Assembly: GCA_015058045.1 (NCBI GenBank)
Contig: SVDC01000025.1
Coordinates: 8,227-60,333, forward strand
DNA from: Cellulosilyticum sp.
GTDB lineage: Bacteria > Bacillota > Clostridia > Lachnospirales > Cellulosilyticaceae
Direction: 5' to 3'
Length of the DNA stretch: 52,107 bases
The translations under genes and the position numbers were made by a program. Position 1 is the stretch's first letter, and every line of letters starts with the position of its first letter. The notes under the pieces are model-generated. The model had not been told where the DNA came from. It saw only the letters and a program-made list of their open reading frames with translations, and made no database searches. Positions 16,648 through 24,767 of this stretch are shown here, piece after piece.

Positions 16648-17367
16648 TTATTCGAGAATTGTATATATCCCATATTCTATTTCTTTAATTTCTTTAATAC
16701 CTATATTACTCTTTGATTCTAACAACTTGTCTATGTTAGTGCTTATATTTAACTTTATAGACTTACCTAAATAGTCATCTAAAAATAATATATTATTAAC
16801 ACCAGCCTCTTCATAACTCCTTTCATCTAATCCCTCTCTATTAAAGTATTTTATATATAATTCTCCACCTATAGCATCCTCAATAGACTTCACAACGCCA
16901 AATATTTGTAAAGAATCTAAAGCCCTATATCTTAAATAGGCATTTTCAAAATCTAAGGTTATTAAAGACTTTATAAAGTACTTTTCAATGCTATTTGATA
17001 AATCAATCTCAACAATTAAAAGATTCAACTTATTATTTGGAGATAAATTAAACCTATATATTTCTTTTTCAAAAGCTATATTATAATCTTCTCGAATACC
17101 TACTAACTGGAGAATCTTTTCACTATAAAAACTCCCCATTCCTTTACAACCACACTGGGCATCAAACCAATACTCATTTGAAGCCTCGTCAAATAAAATT
17201 AAATTATAATACCTTCTATGATTACCTATTACTTCGTAATAATCATGTCCTCCATAACTAAATGCTTTAAATGCTACTATTTTTTTCATCTCACCTAATA
17301 TACTTTTGGCATATTCATAAGCATTGTAGTATCCTTTTTTTTCCTGTCTATATATCAATCTTCTCAC
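16648..17367 (-). CDS. Hypothetical protein
   Basis: This is a 239-residue protein that I do not recognise. It is Ile-, Asn- and Tyr-rich, very AT-rich in codons, with no signal peptide or membrane segment. A Cys pair in FDAQCGCKGMG is the only distinctive motif. The first start is GTG at 17367, but GGGGTG sits well placed for the TTG at 17358 instead, which would give 236 residues. It stands alone between decayed genes in the segment bounded by the ssrA repeats, a setting typical of cargo or toxin/immunity orphans. No function is assigned. Confidence 0.55.
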   Translation of the reverse strand: MRRLIYRQEKKGYYNAYEYAKSILGEMKKIVAFKAFSYGGHDYYEVIGNHRRYYNLILFDEASNEYWFDAQCGCKGMGSFYSEKILQLVGIREDYNIAFEKEIYRFNLSPNNKLNLLIVEIDLSNSIEKYFIKSLITLDFENAYLRYRALDSLQIFGVVKSIEDAIGGELYIKYFNREGLDERSYEEAGVNNILFLDDYLGKSIKLNISTNIDKLLESKSNIGIKEIKEIEYGIYTILE

Positions 17368-17462
17368 CCCTAATTGAATTATATATTAGGAAGTTTCAAA
17401 ATACCATAATCCATATCATTACAAGCTATTTCTTTTAGAAAAATAATGCAACCTAAAAGAAA

Positions 17463-17509
17463 ACACCTTATAAGAATCTCATAAATTTCATGAGTTCCTT
17501 ATAAGGTGT
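17463..17509 (-). terminator. Terminator after the hydrogenase gene
   Basis: ACACCTTATAAG pairs with CTTATAAGGTGT, with an inner CTCAT/ATGAG stem, followed on the minus strand by TTTTCTTTT. It closes the hydF-hydE-hydA unit. Confidence 0.85.
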
Positions 17510-17577
17510 CAATATATGTTAATGGATTATCTCTATATATTTAAAATAGCTTACTAAAAAATTTTAGTTTCTATACA

Positions 17578-18981
17578 TTATACAACTTCATCTGAAGATA
17601 CTTCTTCATTATCAACGCCTAACATATGTTTTTTAGAATCATATGATGTGTGTAAAAGTTCATGTGCTAAGTGTGACAATGGTTCCTCATAAAACTCTTC
17701 GTATACTGCCTTTATATCTGGATTTTGATAACTACATTTGATTTTTAATTTTTCATCTTTGTTATATAACCCATCTATACGACTAAGTCTTATTTTATCA
17801 TTAATGACTTTTGTTGTTTTAGGTTGGCCACCACCACCTATGCAGCCGCCTTTACAAGCCATTACTTCAACAAAGTCATAATCAACTTCTTTATTTTGTA
17901 TCTTTTCAATTAATGTTCTTGCATGAGCAGTTCCTTGTACTACTGCTAATTTTAAACTTACATCACCTATTGTTATAGATGCTTCTTTTACACCCTCTAA
18001 CCCTCTTACTGGCTCAAAGTTTAAAAGTTCTCCTGTTGGATCTTCACCTGTTATTGAATGATATGCAGTTCTAACAGCAGCTTCTGTAACACCACCACTA
18101 TTACCAAAGATAACACCAGCGCCACTACCTAGACCTAATAAACTATCAAACTTAGAACCTTCTAAGTTTGCAAAGTCTATTCCTTCTTCTTTAATCCATT
18201 TAGCAAGTTCTTTAGTTGTTATAATAATATCGTTATCTCTTAAACCTTCAATACCATTATATTTTGCTGAGTCATTCATCTCTGGTCTATCGATTTCAAA
18301 CTTTTTAGCTGTACATGGTGTAATGGTAACATTTACGATTCTGCTTGGATCGATATTCGCTTTTTTAGCAAAGTATGTTTTAATAGTTGCCCCTTGCATA
18401 CCAATTGGACTCTTAGCAGTAGATAAGTTATTAAGTAATTCCGGATAGAAAGTTTCTACAAAAGTAACCCATCCTGGACAGCAACTTGTGAATTGTGGTA
18501 TATTTTCATTCTTTTCAACTATTCTTTTTACAAGCTCATTTGCTTCTTCCATAATAGTCATATCAGCACCAAATGTAATGTCAAATACGTAGTCTCCGCC
18601 TAGTTCTCTAAGTGCATGAACCATTTTATCTTCAACATAACTTCCAGCTTCCATTTGGAATTCTTCACCTAATGCAACACGAACTGCTGGAGCTGTATTG
18701 AAGATAACAATCTTATCTTTATCTTCTAATGCTTCTTTTACTCTGTGTATATCTTCAACTTGAGTAATAGCTCCTACAGGACAAGCTTGAGCACATTGTG
18801 CACAGTTTATACAAATCGCTACGTCATTAGTCTTTTCTAAATCAAAGAAATTAGCAACACCTATTTCTTTTTCACATACACGCTTACATAGACCACATTT
18901 GATACATTTTTCATAATCTATTTTTATAGCCTTGTTATCCGATTCTATTGGTACAACCTTTTCTGTAAATAAATGTTTCAT
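17578..18981 (-). CDS. [FeFe] hydrogenase, short form
   Basis: This 467-residue cytoplasmic iron-only hydrogenase interconverts protons and H2. The N-terminus holds two [4Fe-4S] ferredoxin motifs (CIKCGLCKRVC at 26-36, CINCAQCAQAC at 57-67). H-cluster motifs: L1 TSCCPGW (Cys167/168), L2 TPCTAKK (Cys223), L3 MACKGGCIGGGG (Cys376/380). The L2 motif begins with Thr where well-studied enzymes have Met. There is no NADH- or formate-linked extension, so ferredoxin is the likely partner. The longer frame to 19098 has a hydrophobic/basic start without a ribosome site; AAGGAG precedes the ATG at 18981. It lies downstream of hydE and hydF, which build its cofactor. Confidence 0.92.
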   Translation of the reverse strand: MKHLFTEKVVPIESDNKAIKIDYEKCIKCGLCKRVCEKEIGVANFFDLEKTNDVAICINCAQCAQACPVGAITQVEDIHRVKEALEDKDKIVIFNTAPAVRVALGEEFQMEAGSYVEDKMVHALRELGGDYVFDITFGADMTIMEEANELVKRIVEKNENIPQFTSCCPGWVTFVETFYPELLNNLSTAKSPIGMQGATIKTYFAKKANIDPSRIVNVTITPCTAKKFEIDRPEMNDSAKYNGIEGLRDNDIIITTKELAKWIKEEGIDFANLEGSKFDSLLGLGSGAGVIFGNSGGVTEAAVRTAYHSITGEDPTGELLNFEPVRGLEGVKEASITIGDVSLKLAVVQGTAHARTLIEKIQNKEVDYDFVEVMACKGGCIGGGGQPKTTKVINDKIRLSRIDGLYNKDEKLKIKCSYQNPDIKAVYEEFYEEPLSHLAHELLHTSYDSKKHMLGVDNEEVSSDEVV

Positions 18982-19127
18982 TTTTTTAAAACTCCTTATA
19001 GAAAAAAGTCTCCTTTGTGTGAATGCCATTTTTTTGCATATATTACTTACAAAGGAAATTTTCTTATTCATTTTATTACAGAAAACCCCACTTTTCAACC
19101 CTTAAATACTTATTTATAATGAACATT

Positions 19128-20222
19128 CTATTTGCCTTTATTGAAGAAGTGTTTTGAATCTCCAAATTCACCAAATCCAACTTGTTCACCAATACTTCTA
19201 ACACGGTTAGTTAAACAAGCTTTACACTGATTTGCATTATCCTCTATACAAGGTTTATTATTATATAGTTGATATTTTTCTCTGTAATCTTCTAAGGTGA
19301 TAATAGGCATCAAAATATTGCCACCAGCTTTAAGCCCTTTTTCTCTACCTAATGGATCTAAGGCCTGTAGTGCTGTTGTTGCTGCGATATTAACATCTTT
19401 TAAGAATAACCTTGAAACAGCAATCATTTTAAGTCCTAAAAGAAATCTACGTTTTTTATCTTCCTTTGTATCATATCCTAGCTTGAGGGCCTCTTCACCT
19501 ATTGGTGTATCTTTATGAACAATATAAGGTCCCATACCAATCATATCAATATCCATATCTCTAAAGAATAAAATATCATCGGCTAAATCTTCAATCGTTT
19601 GACCTGGTATACCCATCATAACACCTGTTCCAACTTGGTACCCTATTTTTCTTAATGATTTTAAACACTCTACTCGCTTATCAAATGAGTGTAAGTCGTT
19701 TTGTGGATGGATTTTCTCATAAAGTTCTTTATTAGTTGTTTCAATTCTAAGTAAATATCTATGTCCACCCGCATCAAACCATTTTTTGTAAACCTCTTCA
19801 CTTTGTTCTCCCATACAAAGGGTCATTCCCAGTTCTCCATTAGAAAGTTCCCTGATAGATGAAATAACATCCGTTACAAAGTCAACAAACTTTTCATCTG
19901 TTCTTTCTCCAGATTGCAAGGTTATAGAACCATATTTATTATCATATGCCCATTGTGCCATCTTCAATATTTCTTCTTTGTTCATTGAAAATCGATCTAC
20001 TAATGGATTACTTTTTCTTATACCACAGTACTTACAGTCTTTTATGCAGTAATTAGAAAATTCTATAAGCCCTCTATAATGAGACACCCTACCTATATAT
20101 TCTTCTTTTACGGCATAAGCCTTTTCATAAAGTGCTTGAAGCTCTTCCTCTTTTTCTAACTTTAAAAGAGTGATTAAGTCTTCTCTACTAAGTTGTTCTT
20201 TATTTAAAATATCGTTTATCAC
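19128..20222 (-). CDS. hydE: [FeFe] hydrogenase maturase HydE, radical SAM
   Basis: This radical-SAM enzyme of about 364 residues is needed to assemble the diiron part of the H-cluster. The SAM-cluster motif CIKDCKYCGIR follows SHYRGLIEFSNY near residue 60, and GVMMGIPGQTIEDLADD and the IAATTALQALDP region are typical of HydE. A C-terminal Cys trio (C.....C..C in CIEDNANQCKAC) could hold the second cluster seen in some HydE proteins. The start is GTG at 20222 (or TTG at 20225) after AGGAGGG. It follows hydF by about 30 bp. The third maturase, HydG, is not in this window. Confidence 0.93.
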   Translation of the reverse strand: MINDILNKEQLSREDLITLLKLEKEEELQALYEKAYAVKEEYIGRVSHYRGLIEFSNYCIKDCKYCGIRKSNPLVDRFSMNKEEILKMAQWAYDNKYGSITLQSGERTDEKFVDFVTDVISSIRELSNGELGMTLCMGEQSEEVYKKWFDAGGHRYLLRIETTNKELYEKIHPQNDLHSFDKRVECLKSLRKIGYQVGTGVMMGIPGQTIEDLADDILFFRDMDIDMIGMGPYIVHKDTPIGEEALKLGYDTKEDKKRRFLLGLKMIAVSRLFLKDVNIAATTALQALDPLGREKGLKAGGNILMPIITLEDYREKYQLYNNKPCIEDNANQCKACLTNRVRSIGEQVGFGEFGDSKHFFNKGK

Positions 20223-20254
20223 CAAAGTCCCTCCTCATTAAATTATTTATGAAA

Positions 20255-21451
20255 CTATTTTAAGATTTCTACATGATCTAATATGCCAGTTAAATAAGCT
20301 ATTATAATGCCATAATTCGTCATCGGTAGCTTTTTATCTTTAGCCATATTAATTCTATTAAGCACATATTTTCTATTAAACATACATGCACCACATTGAA
20401 TGATTAAATCATATTTTTCTAAGTCATCTGGGAAATGATCTCCAGTAACAACCGTAACCTTAATATCACTGCCAAACTTTTTTCTTAAGAGATTAGGTAT
20501 TTTTTCTCTTGCTATATCGCCATCTATTGCATTATGTGTACAGGCTTCAGCGATGATTATATTTGCATCACCTTTTAAGTGGTCTAATATTTTAACACTT
20601 TCTAAGTAATAGCTTATATCACCCTTATATCCTGCAAATAGTACTGAAAATGATGTGATTTTACTGCCTTCTGGCTTTTGATTATAGATTTCTCTAAAAA
20701 TCTGAGAATCAGTGATAATTACATCTGGTACTTTAGCTAAATTACTTAACGCATTTGAGATATCTTTATTAGACGTTGATACAATCGTACAGTTTTTATC
20801 TAATAGCTCTCTTAAAACTTGTACTTGAGGTAAGATAATACGCCCTTTAGGTGCTTGTTTATCTTGAGGCATTACAAGTAACACTAAATCATTTTCTTTA
20901 ACGAGCTCTCCTGTAATCTCTAAATCCACATCATTTTCAAAATTCTGCTTAATGCTATAAATCAAATCATCAAACCCGACTTTATCCTTGCAGCTTACAA
21001 GTATAGGGTGAACATTAAAGTCATTAAAGATTTTAGTCGCTAATATATCTTTTTCTTTTATTAAATCTACCTTATTGATGACACATATAAATGGAATCTC
21101 TAATTTCTTAAATTTTTCTATCCATCTAGCTTCATATTCAAAATTCTCAACATCCTCTTCTGTAAACACTAAAATAGCTAAATCTGTTTTTAATAAAGCT
21201 ATTTCTGTCTTTTCCATTCTCTCGTCTCTTAGACTTGTTGAGTCATTGAATCCAGCTGTATCAATAATTGTACAAGGTCCGAGTCCAATAATCTCCATAT
21301 TCTTATAGATAGGATCTGTTGTTGTACCTTCTTTATCAGAGACTATTGATAATTCTTGGTTCGTTATATAATTTATTAATGAAGATTTACCTGCATTAAC
21401 TTTACCAAAAATAGCTATATGCTTTCTTTCTCCTCTTGGGGTCTTATCCAA
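20255..21451 (-). CDS. hydF: [FeFe] hydrogenase maturation GTPase HydF
   Basis: This 398-residue GTPase and scaffold carries the diiron precursor to the hydrogenase. GTPase motifs are G1 GKVNAGKSS, G3 DTAGFND and G4 NKVD. The C-terminal cluster motif has Cys and His in EACTHNAID and CGACMFN. The start is a TTG after AAGGAGGG at 21451; no ATG fits. The ribosome site overlaps the stop of a 24-codon peptide frame upstream (21464-21541), suggesting that a gene once preceded it. It is first of hydF-hydE-hydA on the minus strand. Confidence 0.93.
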   Translation of the reverse strand: MDKTPRGERKHIAIFGKVNAGKSSLINYITNQELSIVSDKEGTTTDPIYKNMEIIGLGPCTIIDTAGFNDSTSLRDERMEKTEIALLKTDLAILVFTEEDVENFEYEARWIEKFKKLEIPFICVINKVDLIKEKDILATKIFNDFNVHPILVSCKDKVGFDDLIYSIKQNFENDVDLEITGELVKENDLVLLVMPQDKQAPKGRIILPQVQVLRELLDKNCTIVSTSNKDISNALSNLAKVPDVIITDSQIFREIYNQKPEGSKITSFSVLFAGYKGDISYYLESVKILDHLKGDANIIIAEACTHNAIDGDIAREKIPNLLRKKFGSDIKVTVVTGDHFPDDLEKYDLIIQCGACMFNRKYVLNRINMAKDKKLPMTNYGIIIAYLTGILDHVEILK

Positions 21452-21463
21452 ATTAATCCCTCC

Positions 21464-21541
21464 TTAAAATTTAAAGTTTCCTTCACATTCAGATATTAAT
21501 TTATGACTTAATTCTTCTTTTATAATTTCTTCAGCTATTTT
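21464..21541 (-). pseudogene. Possible gene tail upstream of hydF
   Basis: An in-frame run of about 25 codons without a start (including IAEEIIKEELSHKLISECEG) ends in a TAA that merges with the hydF ribosome site. The spacing is what a real upstream gene in an operon would show. I cannot name the protein; it does not look like the end of HydG. Confidence 0.3.
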
Positions 21542-21880
21542 TTATATTCTCTGAGATATAATCTTAATTTAATAGTCTACTGCCCTTCCACTGAGGGCAT
21601 TGTATTATGTGGTTATCTTAATATGGAAGAATTTTTCCTTTTCTGTTATATTATAACACACCCTCATTATGTTATTAAAAGATTTGTTGTTTGTAAATAT
21701 TATTTTTAAATATTCCTAGACTATCCACATGCTTTAGTTAACAGCCTTATATTTATTTTAATAGTTTGAACATATACTACTCTGCTTCCCACTTATCTTT
21801 CTTAAATATTTTATTGCCTAACATAATAAAATTTTTGTCTTTCCTTCTTCTTTTATCATGTAATATCTTATAAAACTCCA
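21542..21880. other. Non-coding gap between hydF and ssrA
   Basis: The stretch is AT-rich with no frame that looks coding. A small palindrome, TGCCC-TTCCACTGA-GGGCA, lies near 21580-21600. The hydF promoter should lie here on the minus strand, but no strong sigma-A match stands out. Confidence 0.4.
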
Positions 21881-21918
21881 AAACCCCCGAACCTAGATTT
21901 CTCTAAGTTCGAGGGTTT
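21881..21918 (-). terminator. Terminator of ssrA
   Basis: AAACCCTCGAAC pairs with GTTCGGGGGTTT a few bases after the tmRNA 3' end on the minus strand, followed by TTTTGGAGTTTT. Confidence 0.8.
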
Positions 21919-21924
21919 AGTTCA

Positions 21925-22273
21925 TGGAGGTGAGGGGAATCGAACCCCTGTCCGAAAGCCCATATAGCGTGGTCTCTACCATCATATTCTTTATTTTGAC
22001 ATTCCCTCTATCTAACGCCTAAAGACAGGCTTTAGATTTCAGTAGCTTCATAAGTGTCCACGTCGGCTCAAAGCTTTGCCGGGTGGAGGGTCCGCGAGTC
22101 GAAGCCCGGATCTAGGCTGCGGAGGGCCTAGGCGGACTGCATGCCAATATTAGGCAGCGATTGCTAAATTATCGTTAGCGTTTATTTTTAATGCCAGCTT
22201 TTAACGTAGACTCCGGCGTTCTACGGATGGCTGCCCCATTAGATGTGACCCCCGTCGAAACCAGTGCACCCCC
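21925..22273 (-). ncRNA. ssrA: Transfer-messenger RNA (tmRNA)
   Basis: The gene is about 349 nt. The 5' end GGGGGTGCACTGGTTTCGAC and the 3' end GGTTCGATTCCCCTCACC then TCCA give the 7-bp tRNA-like acceptor stem (GGGGGUG with CACCUCC) and the T-arm; CCA is not fully encoded. The internal frame ends AAC GCT AAC GAT AAT TTA then GCA ATC GCT GCC TAA, giving a tag that ends NANDNLAIAA; its first residues are probably ALKI. It tags proteins from stalled ribosomes for degradation, together with SmpB, encoded 217 bp upstream. Its 3' end is duplicated at 15751. Confidence 0.97.
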
Positions 22274-22489
22274 TTATATAGACAAACCTTTTCCTTTAGG
22301 AAAGGTTTGCAAAAGTAAGTGTCTTACAACGCTTTAGTAGACATTCTCTTACTTTTTATAAGGATTAGTATGCTATGGTTTTAACGGCTAGTCGACTCTA
22401 CTAGCAGTTAGAATTTTATTATACTATCTTTTCATGCTATTTACCATAGGTAAATCATGTTAAATAGTATTTTCTATAAAAGCATCTTA
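22274..22489 (-). promoter_or_regulatory. smpB-ssrA intergenic region with several inverted repeats
   Basis: Within 216 bp there are AAACCTTT/AAAGG(A)TTT-like arms at 22286-22310, AAGTAAG...CTTACTT at 22314-22353, GCTAGT-N7-ACTAGC at 22387-22405 and ATTTACC-ATA-GGTAAAT at 22439-22455. A minus-strand TATAAT at 22418-22423 could be the ssrA promoter -10 box. The hairpin just before the mature 5' end may be a processing signal. Confidence 0.4.
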
Positions 22490-22960
22490 TTAGATGTTTT
22501 TAATCTTAAACTCACGCTCGTTTGCACGGCGCATATCTTTTTTGGCAATGTCTTGACGCTTATCGTGAAGTTTCTTACCACGAGCAAGCCCCATTTCTAC
22601 TTTTACAAGACTACCTTTAATATAAACTCGCATTGGTACAAGAGTCATCCCTTTTTGAGTGGTCTCACCAATGAGTTTATTAATCTCACGTTTATGAAGT
22701 AAAAGCTTACGTGTACGTAATGGTTCTTTATTAAAGATGTTTCCATGATCATATGGATTGATATGCATATTATAGATATATGCTTCACCATTTTTAATTT
22801 TAATAAAGCTTTCTTTTACTGAGCATCCCCCTTGGCGTACAGATTTAACTTCTGTTCCTGCAAGAACGATTCCTGCTTCATAAACTTCTTCGATAAAGTA
22901 GTCATGATGTGCTTTCTTATTGTTTGCAATGACTCTAAAACTTGTTCTATCTTTTGCCAT
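22490..22960 (-). CDS. smpB: SsrA-binding protein SmpB
   Basis: This 156-residue small basic protein binds the tRNA-like part of tmRNA and brings it to stalled ribosomes. Family segments are [27 protein letters not shown], the [10 protein letters not shown] loop, [11 protein letters not shown], and the Lys-rich tail [15 protein letters not shown] that reads the decoding centre. AAAGGAG precedes the ATG. It is directly upstream of ssrA on the same strand, the standard order. The rnr gene that usually precedes it lies 8 kb away here. Confidence 0.97.
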   Translation of the reverse strand: MAKDRTSFRVIANNKKAHHDYFIEEVYEAGIVLAGTEVKSVRQGGCSVKESFIKIKNGEAYIYNMHINPYDHGNIFNKEPLRTRKLLLHKREINKLIGETTQKGMTLVPMRVYIKGSLVKVEMGLARGKKLHDKRQDIAKKDMRRANEREFKIKNI

Positions 22961-23133
22961 GGTGTGCTCCTTTCTTCATAAATCATGCTCATTTATTATA
23001 CCATATTTTCAAACTTATGCAAGTCTGTATATATAGCTATTTTACATTTTTTGTAATTCTTTATAGACATGCTTTATCCTTTCAAAAAAATATGGTTGTG
23101 TTAAATAAAGTTGTTACTAGTATATCCACATAA

Positions 23134-24216
23134 TTATTTAGTATCAAATATTTTATAGGTATCAAGCACGGACTCTATCTGTTCAATAAGCACATCATTC
23201 ACCTCATTCCATCTCAGCGAAAAAGCCGGAAAATACGGACACTTGGCAATACCCTCAACCTTAACTGCTGCAAGCGGTCTTGTTCCGCTTTTATCGGTCT
23301 GCACGCAATATCTACAGCCATCGCAGCTCTTTAACTTCTCGTTTATCAGCCTTTTAGCCTCATTTGGCATTTCATCAACTCTACTAAGAAACTCTGTAAA
23401 GCGAGGCAATCTTAACTGGAGCGTTGCAGGCATAATGCAAAGGTCCTCGTAGCTGATTTCAATTCCGAGATGATTTTTATCCGCCCATGCTTTTTTCAGA
23501 GGGCTAGGCTTTTTACCATATTCTTTTATATAATTCAACGATAAATATCGTCCGTCAATCATGACTTCTCTACAGTATCCAAGTTCGCTTAGCTTCTTAC
23601 ATAGCATTACAATCTTACCACCCGCATCCAGCATATTGTCAAAGCTATGACTGAGCCAGTCTACGTTATCATCAAATACACACCTACTAAAGAAAAAAAC
23701 CGATTTCGCCAAATTCTCCGTTCCATCTAAATTTGTTGTTATGGCTATTTCAGCAAGCTTCTTTAACCCCTCGGCGCATTTTTTGCCACAGCATAGTTCA
23801 ATCCTTTCATTTTTAGTCACAGCCACACCAACCCCTGAAAGTACAGACTTAAACATTTTCTTAGGTGTAAAATCATTTGCTGATACTGAAAGACCACATT
23901 CGGTTATCTCTGCTTGTCTGCAAAAGCTGTAAAGCTGTTCCATCAATTCATCTATCTTAGCAAGTGGGGTGCGGACTGCTTTCACATCTGCTTCCCGTCC
24001 CTTTTGTGTTTCCCACGGCTTAAAGGAAACATCGGGTACAGTTTTGAAACCCAGGCTATCGGCTTGTTCCCCAATCATCTGATAAATAGATGTAATGAAC
24101 TTATGCGCTGCTTCTTTTTCCGAATCATTTTCTACGACAGGTGCACAGGTTGCTTGATAAAATGCTATCGCTCTTGCATAATTGTTCTGATAAACTACGC
24201 CGTTTTTAGCTTCCAT
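23134..24216 (-). CDS. Hypothetical protein with C-terminal Cys motif
   Basis: This is a 360-residue soluble protein that I do not recognise. A cysteine cluster near residue 305 reads CDGCRYCVQTDKSGTRP, with a further KCPYFPAFSLRW stretch; other Cys occur in CCGKKC near 140. The C-x2-C-x2-C pattern with a later Cys could bind zinc or an iron-sulfur cluster. AAGGAGG precedes the ATG at 24216, chosen over the GTG/TTG nine codons earlier. Its codons look more GC-rich than those of its neighbours, and it stands alone between smpB and the bfd/nox pair, so recent acquisition is plausible. Confidence 0.7.
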   Translation of the reverse strand: MEAKNGVVYQNNYARAIAFYQATCAPVVENDSEKEAAHKFITSIYQMIGEQADSLGFKTVPDVSFKPWETQKGREADVKAVRTPLAKIDELMEQLYSFCRQAEITECGLSVSANDFTPKKMFKSVLSGVGVAVTKNERIELCCGKKCAEGLKKLAEIAITTNLDGTENLAKSVFFFSRCVFDDNVDWLSHSFDNMLDAGGKIVMLCKKLSELGYCREVMIDGRYLSLNYIKEYGKKPSPLKKAWADKNHLGIEISYEDLCIMPATLQLRLPRFTEFLSRVDEMPNEAKRLINEKLKSCDGCRYCVQTDKSGTRPLAAVKVEGIAKCPYFPAFSLRWNEVNDVLIEQIESVLDTYKIFDTK

Positions 24217-24422
24217 ACCTTGATCCTCCTTATGTTGTATCACGATAAATTCTATTGATCAACTCGCCTAATATGTATTTGCTTAGTAGTAATATAACAT
24301 ATGTGTAATAAAATATGAATCATCATATATTTTCGCACAAATTTAAGGTAACTTACTATAAGATCAAGAAGAGAACGTGTGAAATAAGCATCGCACAAAT
24401 GTCTAATACAGCAAAAAATAAA
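24217..24422. other. Intergenic stretch without a gene
   Basis: AT-rich, with no frame or family match on either strand. It should hold the promoter for the 360-residue gene on the minus strand. Confidence 0.4.
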
Positions 24423-24464
24423 AGTAGTAACCTCTCTCTATTTTTATAGAAAAACATTACTACT
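24423..24464 (-). terminator. Terminator after the BFD-ferredoxin gene
   Basis: AGTAGTAA pairs with TTACTACT, and the loop can extend the stem; the minus strand then reads TTTTATTTTTTG. It ends the nox-bfd unit. Confidence 0.7.
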
Positions 24465-24523
24465 CTTATGCTTATAGATCATCTCTTTATTGGATTGATT
24501 TACAAAAATAACTTTACGATGCT

Positions 24524-24736
24524 TTACTCATTAGACTCAGCATATTGCTCAAGTAAACCTCTAATGCTTTCTGTGCAACGTGTACCATGGCAACACCCTG
24601 TCATAGCACCTGTTTTTGCTTTAATTTTATCTAAAGTGTCGGCACCTTCAGCAATAGCTGCTTTAATGGTTGCTCTTGTTACTTGTCTACATGGGCAAGT
24701 TTTTGTTAATCTATCTTTAATTTCTTGTTCTGTCAT
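24524..24736 (-). CDS. BFD-type [2Fe-2S] domain protein
   Basis: This is a 70-residue protein made of a single BFD-like fold. The four cluster cysteines are Cys14 and Cys16 in TCPCRQVTRATI, and Cys48/49 and Cys54 in TGCCHGTRC. Such domains carry a [2Fe-2S] cluster and serve as electron carriers; many are fused to the C-terminus of NADH oxidase/nitrite reductase-type flavoproteins. Here it is separate, 31 bp after the flavoprotein gene, so it probably works with it. AGAGGA precedes the ATG. Confidence 0.85.
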   Translation of the reverse strand: MTEQEIKDRLTKTCPCRQVTRATIKAAIAEGADTLDKIKAKTGAMTGCCHGTRCTESIRGLLEQYAESNE

Positions 24737-24767
24737 ACTTATATCCTCTTACAATTTTTTATTTCTT

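Noticed and set aside
18982-19098. Longer N-terminus for the hydrogenase
   Set aside because: The extra 39 residues lack a ribosome site and do not resemble hydrogenase N-termini; the ATG at 18981 has AAGGAG.
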